Source of the DNA: Ciona intestinalis
Lineage: Eukaryota > Chordata > Ascidiacea > Phlebobranchia > Cionidae
DNA: 64,000 nucleotides
Reading direction: 5' to 3'
Assembly: GCF_000224145.3 (NCBI RefSeq)
Contig: NC_020166.2
Location: forward strand, 5,695,050-5,759,049
Part shown: one piece after another, positions 48,701 through 59,988 of the stretch
Numbering within the stretch: the stretch's first letter is position 1
Layout of the letters: every line of letters starts with the position of its first letter
Notes under the pieces: model-generated
What the model was told of the DNA's origin: nothing
The model's input: only the letters and a program-made list of their open reading frames with translations
The model's database searches: none
Program-made: the position numbers and the translations under genes

Positions 48701-50921
48701 CAGTATGCCAGCTGTTTTGTGCTTATTTTTAAATGTACCTAATGCAGGTTAAACGCCATTTTTAATTTTTACCTGCAAACACTATTATAACACATGCTGA
48801 CATAGTGACATGTTAAAAAAGTTTAGAAATAAATATTAGTTTAAGTTTACAATAGCTTAAGTTTACAGTTTCAATTTGTACCTAAATAGTAAGAAGTTAT
48901 TATTTTTACCTCTTTCATATTTTGAATAGTTTGCATGGCTTGTATCTCCCTCTTCAATTTGGCAGTTTCATTAAGAAGTTTTTTAATTCTTCTTTCCAAA
49001 ACCTGCCTGTGCAGAGTATATAGCAAATCATGTTTTTTCACAGCATGGTAAGCAACAGTTTTGGCCGTCCTTTGTTCAGTAGTGTCAGCCATCACTACGT
49101 TAGTCACTGCGCCGGTGTTTTTATCATATTGCTGATAAAAGAATTCAATAGTCTCCCACGCAATTGGGATTTTTGCCTTTTTCGCGTGTTTCCACACACA
49201 GCGTCCTATCTCTACATCCTCATGAGGTGAAAACATATGTTGAATACAATGACTGAAATGCGCACGCAGTTCAAGAAGTAATCCTCTGCTGAATATCATT
49301 CCCGGACCACCCATCAAGTAAAACATTCCTGTTGTAACAAGTTAAATTTAGCACTGACATGGACAACAATGACAAGAATTTGTTTGTTTTTCTATCACGT
49401 AGGTCTAAATCCAAAGATCTCTGACATAAAGTCCGGCTTGCAGATGAACCCCACCCTGACCCATATAAGGCTTTATCTCACATAAGTACCACATTGATTT
49501 AAAATCTTGTTATTTGATTTTCCTCTAAAAGGTGAGGCAGTCCGATATAAGAACTTTTTTATACAGTTTCCTAATAGAATATTTTAATAAAATAAATACT
49601 TTCTAATAAAACACATACCATCCTCAATTCCATCATCTGGATCCATTCCAAATCCAGGCGTACCGAAAAATACAGGCATGCTGCTGTTTATTGTGTTCAG
49701 AAGCTTTGAAAGTCGTGGAAAATCCATGTAAACGTCATCGTCCACTCTCATAAACCAATCATAATTATCAATATGGTGGTCGTACATATGACGTAACATC
49801 ATGAAGCATTTCTTCTGTGGTGGGTAGGCTGCGTCATCCACTGATCGAAGCCTGGAAAGATATTAAAGGTTTATTTAACGAAACATACAGAACAGTGGAA
49901 TGATTTCAGACACATTTGGCGCAACAAACTTTTATGGCAGAAAGGTAACTTATTCAAACTTATAGTTCTGATATTTTAGAGCAACATTAGAAGTTACGTC
50001 ACAAATGTTCTGCCTCAGAACCCAGTCTGCAGAGAATACCAGTTCCTGACAAGATCTCGCGTGCGCAAGACAGTTATTTTTCGCGTGCGCGCGTGCTATC
50101 ATTATTAATCGGCGTGCAAAGTATATTTCCAAGCCACGTTAGGAAATCGCAAAATCCTACCTAATTTAATACATATTTTTTAAGTGTTAAATTAATTGGT
50201 GTGCGTCATACATATTATGGCATGCATCACCAAAAGTTTGTGAACAAAATCGCTCGTGCCACTGTAATACTCTGCAGACTGGTCAAAACCTTATGTCTAC
50301 TCAGAATTTATCTCATGGCTCGCTACCACATTGGGTGATTGTTTTTTACCAAGAACGTTATTGTAGCTTACGTTACAATATTGAAGTCAAGACCAGCAGG
50401 TACTTGCAGACTATCGGGTGTAGCATCAGCAAATACTTCCACCTTCCAACTTCCCTTCTGCAGCCAAGTATCCAAGGCTCTCTGGACACGATTGTCGATA
50501 AATTTTTCTGCTGACATCATGCCTGAAAGAAAAAAATGTAGTAGCATGTAACAGCTTTTCTTTGTGGCGAAATTTGTGTTTAATATAAAGAAAACAAAAC
50601 AATAATGTTGATATAGGTAATGTGAATTAGATCAGAGTTCAGAGAGTTGTACGTTTCAAGCTATTAATTGTACGTCAGCTTTGACAGAGAACTAAATGTA
50701 GCAGAGTATGTGTGCTTACCTAAATATATATTAGATTGAGGCAGAACAGGCGACGAATGCCTTTCCACAACATTTCGTTTGCCGCCACGTATTAACACGT
50801 CGTTTCGAATTTCGTTGCAAACCTTAGGCTTCGAACTAAGTAAGAAGTAGTGAAGTAATAGTCCACAGGCATAACCAGATACCAAACGAAGTGTATTTTG
50901 AACCAATCTTCTTTTCCTCAT
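45714..50921 (-). CDS. CHSY1: Chondroitin sulfate synthase (CHSY1/CHSY3 type)
   Basis: Nine exons on the minus strand: 50921-50720, 50522-50372, 49851-49619, 49328-48910, 48663-48441, 47760-47471, 47215-47022, 46730-46507 and 46333-45714; phases agree, total 851 residues (human CHSY1 802, CHSY3 882). A short basic N-terminus and one hydrophobic segment (about residues 10-27) make a Golgi type II anchor. The N-terminal GT31 domain has YPPQKKCFMML, WFMRVDDDVYMD (DDD metal site), MGGPGMIFS and HEDVEIGRCV. The C-terminal GT7-like domain has VIPLHGRY, VFFMDIDM (DID) and GGFDLSIEGWGEEDV. The enzyme polymerises GlcA/GalNAc chains. There is an extra roughly 25-residue Ser/Arg/Glu-rich insert before GFWRDFGYG. 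CHSY1 versus CHSY3 is not resolvable. The start is the ATG at 50921; the longer frame upstream lacks an ATG. Confidence 0.9.
47795..47926. mobile_element. Short palindromic MITE in a chondroitin synthase intron
   Basis: GTGGCTGTACACAGTATCC at 47795-47813 recurs as its exact reverse complement at 47908-47926, bounding 132 bases. Inside are two further perfect palindromes, CCGCATGCGG and TTCGCATGCGAA. It lies 35 bases from the acceptor side of exon 47760-47471. A clean target duplication was not found. Confidence 0.7.
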
Positions 50922-51112
50922 CGCACTGCTGTGGCACTTCTCCAACCCTCCACGTCTACTACATTGGTTTGCTGTCAATGTCTTTCTAAATTCTATACGC
51001 ACTGTTTGTACAACCTTCCAGCATGCTTTTTTCTATTATTAAAAGAGAGCTGAGCTTTAATGAATAGGCACGTTTGAATAGAAAATAAATCATAACGTTG
51101 GTGTGAAACTTT

Positions 51113-51179
51113 GCATTTACACTGGTTTACATCAGAGTCCGTATATATGTTTATATACGGACTCTGGTATACATCAATT
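51113..51179. repeat. 67-base insertion holding a 15-bp perfect hairpin
   Basis: Only the left duplicate has it. CAGAGTCCGTATATA (51133-51147) pairs perfectly with TATATACGGACTCTG (51152-51166) around a TGTT loop. The insertion is bounded by direct repeats of GCATTTACACTG. Confidence 0.8.
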
Positions 51180-52945
51180 GCATTTACACTGATTTACATT
51201 TTGGTTACTCAAAACAAATTGCCTATGTTACGGTAGGTTGGGGGAAGATTGAACACTTAGTCAGACGAGACTTTTTTAAAATTTCTTTTTACGGACTTCC
51301 ATTTTTTGATAATGAGGAAAATAATATTACAGAATTATTGGACACTGTTATCACGACTTTAGAAAATGCGCGTCAAAGCTTATTACTGTTTTTAAATATT
51401 AAAAAAAGGAAAATAGAAACAGTATATTTTAATAAGGTACAAAAATGCGAACTAGTAAGATCCTAACTTTGAATGCTCGCTAAATCATAGCAAAGCCGAT
51501 GAAATTTGGTAGTTTGCGAGTGTGGACGATTAAACTAGTTTTATAGCTTCATAAAATACTTTTGAATATTTCGTACAGTTTGAAAGTAATGCCATAAATT
51601 TAATAAAATGATTTAAAAGGTAAGATGTAATTGTGAAAGTTCGTAAACTTAATTGTTTTATCGTTAAACAATCCTATCTAATGAGGTTGCCTACTATATG
51701 TTTCATCAGTAATTCGTCGATACTTGCCACCGATTGACTATGATGAAATCACGGCCAACCTGTCACACAAAAAACACTTTTAACTCGCTGCCGTTTCAAA
51801 TCTGTATACTTGTTTTAATTTCCATTAATTTATATTATGAATTGACTTCAGTCAAGAGATTTAAACCAAAAAAAGCTAATCATCACAAAGAACAAGAACA
51901 ACTGTTCGACGATAACAGATCCATATGGAACTTACGTGCCCAAAAAGGGACTCTATACCAACTTAGGATTGATCACAAGGCTGTAAACTTTGCAAGCTAG
52001 ATATGCATGAGTAGGCGTGAAAATAAACGTACAAAAGAAAAAGGTAAAACATCAGGGATCTCTGGCGAATTTCCATCACATTTAACCCGTATACATTATT
52101 CAACAAAGTTTCTCGTTGAAACATGGACTAATTCAATAGCCGCATGCTGTTCTTTTTATACAATGTTATATTATAATATATTACACCTTGAACAAGGACG
52201 GTGGCAGACAATACATATCGATGACTTTATCTTGTGTATAAAAAAATGTACCGATAGGACATTTTATATGCATTAACAAAGATGTATTGTTCGAATACCT
52301 TAGCAAAATATTTATCGGGTAATGTGTTGACATGGTCTACTATCTCTGGTAGGCCATGGTGTTGACAATTTGTAAGCGAAACCCGAGAAAGCAACGTTAT
52401 GAAAATACCATCTTTATTGAGATTCTATGTTCTATTATGTAGTGTACATATTGTATTCAACTCAACTTGTATTAGACCTGTAAACTTACGCAAGAGAAGG
52501 AGAAATAGTCTGGCATTCGCTTACCCTTAAGAACTGGCTCAAAAAGCCCACGCTTCGTTGGTTTGACATGACACAAACCCTTCGTTCGTCTCGCTTCACC
52601 AAATCACTGTTGCGTTGTCTTGCATTCTTCTGTACGCTTGACAAAGTTTCTAATACTCCCAATTTAGCTTTTTACTCACGATTCAACGTAGGCGTTGGTG
52701 CGTTGTTTGAGGGTGATCAGTTCTCTGGTATACCCTTACTAACGTGAAGCTGAAGAAAGTTATGATGTCAGTTAAACATTTACTAGTCAGGATACAAACG
52801 AAATAGATTAATGGTATACGGTATCTCAAATAGTAGAAGTATATGGAAAAGTGTTACCTATAGTATATGACATCTTCATCTCGATTATTTTTTTTATTTT
52901 TTTTTATTTATGTTTTTACACTCACAGGACTATTTACTCGGTAAT

Positions 52946-53129
52946 ATGAATCGCGGGACGTTCTTTGCCACCACAGGTTTTTTTATTGGTATCGCAGGTT
53001 TGTCGTTTGCCATTATCGCTCTCGCCACCACAAGGTGGCGCTGGGACACTTCTACAGGTCGTCAGAATGGATTGTTCGAATCATGTTTGATTGGTGGACG
53101 GGAATTTTGCATCACTTCAACAACTAGAT
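52946..53129 (+). CDS. Duplicate first exon of the tetraspan gene
   Basis: Identical in protein to the first exon at 55710-55893, starting MNRGTFFATTGFF and ending at the same GTAAGG donor, with the same CACTCACAG acceptor 18 bases before the ATG. The second and third exons of this copy are not present: the sequence runs into a gap and then unrelated DNA. It is either the other allele or an alternative first exon created by tandem duplication. Confidence 0.75.
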
Positions 53130-53250
53130 GTAAGGATATTTTAGGGATTAACATTTGACCAAATACCTCTAATTGTGACCGAAACCTACCACATATTCTC
53201 TCTTTAGTAACACAAAAACTGTTAAAAATGTCACCGCCCACAACCTACCG

Positions 53251-53300
53251 NNNNNNNNNNNNNNNNNNNNNNNNNNNNNNNNNNNNNNNNNNNNNNNNNN
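53251..53300. other. Assembly gap (50 N)
   Basis: Ends the left duplicate. The 475 bases to the right (53301-53775) do not match the chondroitin synthase promoter, which would be expected if this were a simple allelic overlap. Confidence 0.95.
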
Positions 53301-53649
53301 TCTACCTAATACATCATTTCTCAAGTTTTTTTTGATAGAGCAGGACAGGGGTCCCTTCTTGAGATCAGTATTAGGATTATATGACAAATAAACAAATGCC
53401 AAAAAGGGATTTCGAAAAGCAAGCAGTCTATTTAAATTCAAAAATAAACTGGGAAGTGGTAGGTCTTGTAGTTCAGAGAATATTTATAGTTAGAAAAGTT
53501 TTGCTAAAACGCTTGTGTGTCTTAAACAAACATAGCTTCAGTTAAGATTTCACACTGGTGGCCAATCATAAACATAATACACGCAAGCTAAATAAAAAAA
53601 ACAAAGCATTTATAGTGTACTAACTGCTAGAACTTAGAGCAAACACTAT

Positions 53650-53757
53650 CTAATGCGATAATTCGTCAAATAACTCATCAAAACTGTCTACAATTCGTAC
53701 AAGCGCTGCAAAACCATCCGCCTCCAGTTTCGAGAGAGGCGCCGACGGTGTCCAGGC
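53650..53757 (-). CDS. Orphan terminal exon of an unknown minus-strand gene
   Basis: On the minus strand an acceptor CTCTATAACAG is followed by 36 codons: AWTPSAPLSKLEADGFAALV then RIVDSFDELFDELSH and a TAG stop. The piece is GC-richer than its surroundings, as real exons here are. The acidic amphipathic ending looks like a protein C-terminus. No upstream exons were found; 53776 onward is the duplicated block. I do not recognise the family. It could also be chance. Confidence 0.35.
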   Translation of the reverse strand, partial: AWTPSAPLSKLEADGFAALVRIVDSFDELFDELSH

Positions 53758-53775
53758 CTGTTATAGAGGGCGCCA

Positions 53776-56016
53776 TGGTTTGCTGTCAATGTCTTTCTAA
53801 ATTCTATACGCACTGTTTGTACAACCTTCCAGCATACTTTTTTCTATTATTAAAAGAGAGCTGAGCTTTAATGAATAGGCACGTTTGAATAGAAAATAAA
53901 TCATAACGTTGGTGTGAAACTTTGCATTTACACTGATTTACATTTTGGTTACTCAAAACAAATTGCCTATGTTACGGTAGGTTGGGGGAAGATTGAACAC
54001 TTAGTCAGACGAGACTTTTTTAAAATTTCTTTTTACGGACTTCCATTTTTTGATAATGAGGAAAATAATATTACAGAATTATTGGACACTGTTATCACGA
54101 CTTTAGAAAATGCGCGTCAAAGCTTATTACTGTTTTTAAATATTAAAAAAAGGAAAATAGAAACAGTATATTTTAATAAGGTACAAAAATGCGAACTAGT
54201 AAGATCCTAACTTTGAATGCTCGCTAAATCATAGCAAAGCCGATGAAATTTGGTAGTTTGCGAGTGTGGACGATTAAACTAGTTTTATAGCTTCATAAAA
54301 TACTTTTGAATATTTCGTACAGTTTGAAAGTAATGCCATAAATTTAATAAAATGATTTAAAAGGTAAGATGTAATTGTGAAAGTTCGTAAACTTAATTGT
54401 TTTATCGTTAAACAATCCTATCTAATGAGGTTGCCTACTATATGTTTCATCAGTAATTCGTCGATACTTGCCACCGATTGACTATGATGAAATCACGGCC
54501 AACCTGTCACACAAAAAACACTCTTTACTCGCTGCGGTTTCAAATATATATGCTTGTTTTAATTTTCATTAATTTATATTATGAATTGATTTCAGTCAAG
54601 AGATTTAAACCTATAGGGGAATTAAAATACATGGAAAAGCTAATCATCACAAAGAACAAGAATAACTGTTCGACGATAACAGATCTATATGGAACTTACG
54701 TGCCCAAAATGGGACTATATACCAACTTAGAATTGATTACAAGGCTGTAAACTCTGCAAGCTATATATGCATGAGTAGGCGTGAAAATAAACGTACAAAA
54801 GAAAAAGGTAAAACATCAGGAATCCCTGGCGAATTTGCATCACATTTAACCCGTATTCATTATTCAACAAAGTTTCTCGTTGAAACATGGACTAATTGAA
54901 TAGCATGCTGTTCTTTTTATATAATGTTATATTAGAATATATTAAATCTTGAACAAGCACGATGGCTGAGAATACAAATACATATCGATGTCTTTATCCT
55001 GTATATATAAAATATATACCGATTGGACATTTTATTTGCATAAACAAAGATGTATTGTTCGAATACCTTAGCGAAATATTTATCGGGTAATGTGTTGACA
55101 AGGTCTATTATCTCTGGTAGGCCGTGGTGTTGACAATTTGTAAGCGAAACCCGAGAAAGCAACGTTGTGAAAATACCATCTTTATTGAGATTCTCCGTTC
55201 TATTATGTAGTGTACATATTGTATTCAACTCAACTTGTATTAGACCTGTAAACTTACGCAAGAGAAGGAGAAATAGTCATTCGCTTACCCTTAAGAACTG
55301 GCTCAAAAAGCCCACGCTTCGTTGGTTTGACATGACACAAACCCTTCGTTCGTCTCGCTTCACCAAATCACTGTTGCGTTGTCTTGCATTCTTCTGTACG
55401 CTTGACAAAGTTTCTAATACTCCCAATTTAGCTTTTTACTCACGATTCAACGTAGGCGTTGGTGCGTTGTTTGAGGGTGATCAGTTCTCTGGTATACCCT
55501 TACTAACGTGAAGCTGAAGAAAGTTATGATGTCAGTTAAACATTTACTAGTCAGGATACAAACGAAATAGATTAATGGTATACGGTATCTCAAATAGTAG
55601 AAGTATATGGAAAAGTGTTACCTATAGTATATGACATCTTCATCTCGATTATTTTTTTTATTTTTTTTTATTTATGTTTTTACACTCACAGGACTATTTA
55701 CTCGGTAATATGAATCGCGGGACGTTCTTTGCCACCACAGGTTTTTTTATTGGTATCGCAGGTTTGTCGTTTGCCATTATCGCTCTCGCCACCACAAGGT
55801 GGCGCTGGGACACTTCTACAGGTCGTCAGAATGGATTGTTCGAATCATGTTTGATTGGTGGACGGGAATTTTGCATCACTTCAACAACTAGATGTAAGGA
55901 TATTTTAGGGATTAACATTTGACCAAATACCTCTAATTGTGACCGAAACCTACCACATATTCTCTCTTTAGTAACACAAAAACTGTTAAAAATGTCACCG
56001 CCCCACAACCTACCGC
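53776..56016. repeat. Right copy of the 2.2 kb duplicated block
   Basis: Starts TGGTTTGCTGTCAATG after unrelated sequence and continues past the tetraspan first exon into its first intron, so this copy is joined to the rest of that gene. Long stretches are identical to 50965-53250; non-coding parts carry indels. Confidence 0.9.
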
Positions 56017-57164
56017 CATTTTCTACTATTTAGTTTTTAAACATTTCACTCGACAAAGCATTTACAAAGTAATTTTATTTCTAGATGAGCCTTACGTACA
56101 AGCAACACAAGCCTTTCTTATCATGGGATGTATTTGTTCTTTCCTCGGTTTGATCGTGAACCTCTTAAATGCATGTGGGAAAGGAACAAGTAAATGTCAT
56201 TTGTACGCAGGAATACTTTATATACTCTCAGGTCAATACTCCTAAACGTACATATAAAAAAGCATAAAATAGCCAATGTTTTCTAATCGTAATTTTATTT
56301 TAACAAACACCAGCGCTCTTTTAGGATCGTAAATATACCGTTATAGAAATCCTTAAATATTATTTTTTATACAAAACGTGATAATAAAAGAGGATAAAAA
56401 CATTGACCATTTTCCCCAACCTATAGTAAGATGGGGTAAGATGGTACACCTTTTCAATCTATTTTCTCCTCCAATTTAATAGTAAACAAACAGTTACCGA
56501 TTTTTTATAAAAAGTTATCCTAACGGCTCCCATAGACCTTTGTTTATTGTTTAAAACACGATCAGGAAATTCGGTTACTATGTGTCAAAGGTGTCCCACC
56601 TTCCCCCACCCTACTATATACTGTACATATAAACATATTAGTTATACATTTTCTTTAAAACTTTCTATAAAAGTGTATTGTCCATGATCGTATAGGTTGA
56701 AGTCGTATGCAGATTAAAAGCAAGTGAAATTGAAACACTGGCTCAAAATCTTTAAAATTGCTGCCTAATGGGGTGCGACAGTGGAGGTTCATACACCACG
56801 CTTGTCAGTAGCTATTTGCGCATGTGATTGACCGATAATATTTTTTATTAAACATGTTTTTGGAAGCAGCGATGCCAGGCAGGGACTAACACTGATCGAT
56901 CGTTCTGCTTGCTGGGGTTATAACTAATCAATAATTCGGACTGCAATGCAAAAGATATGTCAAGTCAAAATTTATCTTTGTTCTGGTACAGGCGTTTTCC
57001 TGCTGGTAGCTTGCGCGGTATACACTGGAGAGAGCAGACCAAAGCTAGCTGCTGTCGAGGTATTCGGCTACTCTCTTTGGTTGGCATGGGCTTCACTTAT
57101 CATCCATTTGCTGGTGGTTCCGTTCGCCTTTCTGTCGAAAGACCGTAAATTTGAATATGTCTAG
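55710..57164 (+). CDS. PMP22/EMP/claudin-type tetraspan membrane protein
   Basis: Three exons, 55710-55893, 56085-56231 and 56992-57164, encode 167 residues, the size of PMP22/EMP proteins rather than claudins (about 210). Four hydrophobic segments lie at roughly residues 6-28, 66-88, 98-118 and 134-156. The first extracellular loop has W-...-GLFESC...FC, the W-GLW-C-C signature with F in place of W. The protein ends KFEYV, and a C-terminal YV is the PDZ-binding motif typical of claudins. It should sit in the plasma membrane, possibly at cell junctions. A CACTCACAG acceptor ends 18 bases before the start, suggesting a spliced or trans-spliced leader. Family assignment is good, orthology unresolved. 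Confidence 0.8.
56422..56620 (+). mobile_element. MITE copy E, full length, in the tetraspan intron
   Basis: Left end TAGTAAGATGGGGTAAGATG, right end TCCCACCTTCCCCCACCCTA; flanked by TA-rich sequence (TATAGT ... ACTATA), consistent with TA insertion. Confidence 0.85.
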
Positions 57165-58771
57165 GGCAAGCGTACCTATTAAACTGATCGAAAGAAAAAT
57201 GTTTCAAATGTTTTTCTAACCAAATATTTGATACAGATTTTACAATCAGTTCTAAATAACAAATCCTAACCAAATACTTGTTGCTTATACATATATTTAC
57301 CAAATTATAAATAGAACTCTTGTACTTGTACAATGACCGTGAACATTTACACGCGAAATGTGCTTTAATTTTGTACTGCCAATGTACGTAGCTATTCACT
57401 ACAAAAATGCTGTAGTTTCATTATAAATAAATTGTAATAAAACAGATTACAGTTTTAACGGTAAAGGTTGTTTTAAGTAAGGTTATGTATTCCATACATT
57501 AGCATATTTGCCACAAACAGGTATATATAAACGTGGAATAAAAATCAACAGGTCAATATAGACGTTGAAACACAATAACAATTGACTGATTTTTTTTATG
57601 AAAATAACAGCCACAATAACAATCGACTTGATTATTATGCGTTCTCCCAAGTTCAAGATAGCACTGTAATATAAAAGGTTTCAATAGCCAGTAGCCACGA
57701 GTGAAGTATAGACCCCCACATTGATTGCCAATGATTGCGGGTCGTCGTCGGTTTACCCTGTTATCAAAACAATTTGGTGTGATTAATCGCCGCTTGCGTT
57801 ACGCTTTGCTGGCTCTGAGGAAACGATAATTATGACGTAAAGTCCCACTCCTGCGTGAGTCATTGATTGCCATGTCAACGACACATCAGGCTTCCCCAGT
57901 GTGGGAAGAAATTACGAACGTAATCTACTTGAAATTTCGAGAATCCTTGAAATTTACGCAACCCCGGAACTGAAGGCATAAATTCGTTTGATCCGTGTCG
58001 AGTTGTGACATTGTTTTTCCAGGTTGTAACTTTCAAAACAATAAACATGCCTTGACCACAACTTTAAAATAAAAAAAATGAATTCAAAAGCTATAAATGA
58101 CCCGAGCATTATAAAACAAACAATACCATATTTTAAAGAAGTGTGGTCATAAAATTTGTGACGCATAATTTTATTAAATTCAAGTGTGCTCATATATATA
58201 TGGTTGTTATAAATACAGCTCGCCTCCTTGTGTGGTTAACCAACTTGAGGAACGACGGAACTTCAGGTGATCGATGGTCATGCTTTATAAACCGGACGTA
58301 CCAGAAATTCATTATGATTTAGCATAAAAGTTATCGCTACGTGAAGGTAGTTCCACCAATTTTGCGGCGGTTTATAATCACAGGGGAAATTCGTTGCTGG
58401 TACAGCATAGCGAAAATGGGGTTAAAACTGTGTTTGTCATTTAAACCGTTGGATTTCACTTCGTAGCAAAATTCTGTATGTGTCAAAATGTATCAAGTTT
58501 TGGACAAATGCTGTTTTCGTGCCAGAAACTTTGTTTGTACTTGGGATTATTTAGAGTTGAAGTAAAAAACCAAGCAATGTATATTGTCTTGGAGTTACGG
58601 ATTACTGTCTTGAAAGTGCGTTGTTCGTTTGCGAAGTGTTATCAACAAGTCTAATCCCACTTAGATTCGATACAACGTTCGTGGGATATTATATAAAGAA
58701 ACACATACCCGTATAGCAACATTATTGTTCAATGTAAATTACATGAGCGTTTACTTAGTATTTTATTCAGC
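57165..58771. other. Intergenic stretch, tetraspan gene to LDLa gene
   Basis: About 1.6 kb with no recognised exon; AT-rich with a somewhat more GC-balanced part near 57700-57960. The last 15 bases (TTTTATTCAG) form a splice acceptor one base before the next gene's ATG. Confidence 0.45.
58755..58771 (+). promoter_or_regulatory. Splice acceptor one base before an ATG
   Basis: TAGTATTTTATTCAG ends at 58770 and the start codon begins at 58772. Such a position leaves no room for a normal 5' UTR and is what trans-spliced leader genes look like in tunicates. Confidence 0.5.
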
Positions 58772-59988
58772 ATGAGGTGCGTATTTAAAGTCCTAGTTTT
58801 CAGTTTGAACTTCATCTGTCTGGCCGCTCAGGGCCGCCAACAGTTGGTAGCACGGACAACTCCATCACCGGAATACGTTGAGTTACTGAAAGAATTCTGG
58901 CCGAATTACAACGAGCGTTGTCCAACCGGGTGAGAGCGCGCATGAGCAAATTGGAATAATAGATAACGTTCGACAATTTTTTCTCAAAAAAAAAAAAAAA
59001 AAACTTATTTAAATCTTAATTTACAAGTACGTGGACATTACTTAAAAACCAATCCTATTTAGGTACTTGATGTGCAGAGACGAATCTTTCTGCTTCGACG
59101 AAGCGCAATTGTGCGGCGGGAATGATGTGTGTATCGACAGTTCTGACGACATTAATGCGATATGCTTGGGGATCACACGACCTTTGACCCGAGTTACGAC
59201 ACCCCGTTTAACAACTTCCGAATTAGTAACAAGAATGACAACGACCGGTATTTAAAAAATAATATTTTTAGAAATATCAGAATTTAATATATGGTGCAGT
59301 GGGGAACGACGGGACATATTTAATAACGATACGGTATTACAATTCTTAGAATGTTTTTGTTTACTCCCAAATGGGTCGAGAAAATATAATAAGGTGTCCC
59401 ATCTTCCCCGCCCTACTATTTTCTTTGTTAAATGATAGAACTATCCTCTACAAGGCCAGAGACGTCGATATCGGCCTCTACAACAACGACGACGACTTCG
59501 AAGAAGACAACGAACCGTAGCACTACAACCAAAAAGTCGGTGTCCATTACCTCATTTAACGACTTCGGGTAATCGGCTAGAATAGTAATCAAAGTACACC
59601 ATAAAGCTGTTATATGCATATAGCTAAATATATACATATAGTTGAGTACATGTCTGATGCACAACTATTGTCGCTTTGTAGCTTTATTGATTGGGCGAAA
59701 TTAAATGCCGCGCGTATGTAGGTCAGAAAACGAAGTAATAAATTATTATTTCGTGATTACAGGAATCCACTGGTAATTGCCTTTTTCGTCCTTGTCGGTG
59801 GACTGTTGGTGTATTTGGGACTTGTCAGTGTTTGCTGCATAAGTCAACGAATGAACATCGTCAACCCAGCAGCGACAGGAGCATCTCGTCCCGTGCATTA
59901 CGATGCAGAAGCTGCTAACAGACCCTATGCGCAACAGCAAGCTAAAACAAGAAACTCAAAACTTAACATACGAAACGAGCCTCGGTAG
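58772..59988 (+). CDS. Single-pass membrane protein: LDLa module, Thr-rich stalk
   Basis: Four exons: 58772-58929, 59063-59247, 59439-59568 and 59763-59988, phases consistent, 232 residues. In order: a signal peptide (residues 1-20, ending LAAQG), a short region, one LDL-receptor class A module with six cysteines from CPTGYLMCRDES to DSSDDINAIC and the acidic calcium-site end, a Thr/Ser-rich stalk with runs such as STTTTTTSKKTTNRSTTTKK (likely O-glycosylated), a hydrophobic span (VIAFFVLVGGLLVYLGLVSV) followed by CC, and a 55-residue tail ending NEPR. This is a type I surface protein; cysteines beside the span may be palmitoylated. I do not recognise the gene. Function unknown; binding or endocytic receptor roles are only guesses. 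Confidence 0.75.
59292..59419 (-). mobile_element. MITE copy F, internally shortened
   Basis: Both ends remain (GTGGGGAACGACGGGACAT; TGTCCCATCTTCCCCGCCCT) but the middle is much shorter (128 bases). Lies in an intron of the LDLa gene, ending 19 bases before the next exon. The AATGTTTTTGTTTACTCCCAA block suggests the reverse orientation. Confidence 0.75.

Larger units (their letters stand above)
50965..53250. repeat. Left copy of a 2.2 kb duplicated block
   Basis: Begins TGGTTTGCTGTCAATGTC, 44 bases upstream of the chondroitin synthase ATG, and ends at the third gap. It matches 53776-56016 almost throughout, with substitutions, small indels and a 67-base insertion here. It contains one copy of the tetraspan first exon. 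Confidence 0.9.

Noticed and set aside
51230-51260. Possible MITE end (GGTAGGTTGGGGGAAGATTG)
   Set aside because: Only the outer bases resemble the family; the interior and the opposite end are absent.
51740-52000. Open frame starting MMKSRPTCHTK with a hydrophobic stretch, also present near 54484
   Set aside because: The duplicate has an indel that changes the whole C-terminal half, so the frame is not conserved between copies; no splice sites or family match.
55167-55511. 114-codon open frame with a signal-peptide-like start and an LRKRRR site, a possible secreted peptide precursor
   Set aside because: In this copy the apparent first codon is GTG, not ATG; in the left duplicate (near 52399) the ATG exists but a four-base difference ends the frame early. 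Change pattern between copies is non-coding in style, with indels.
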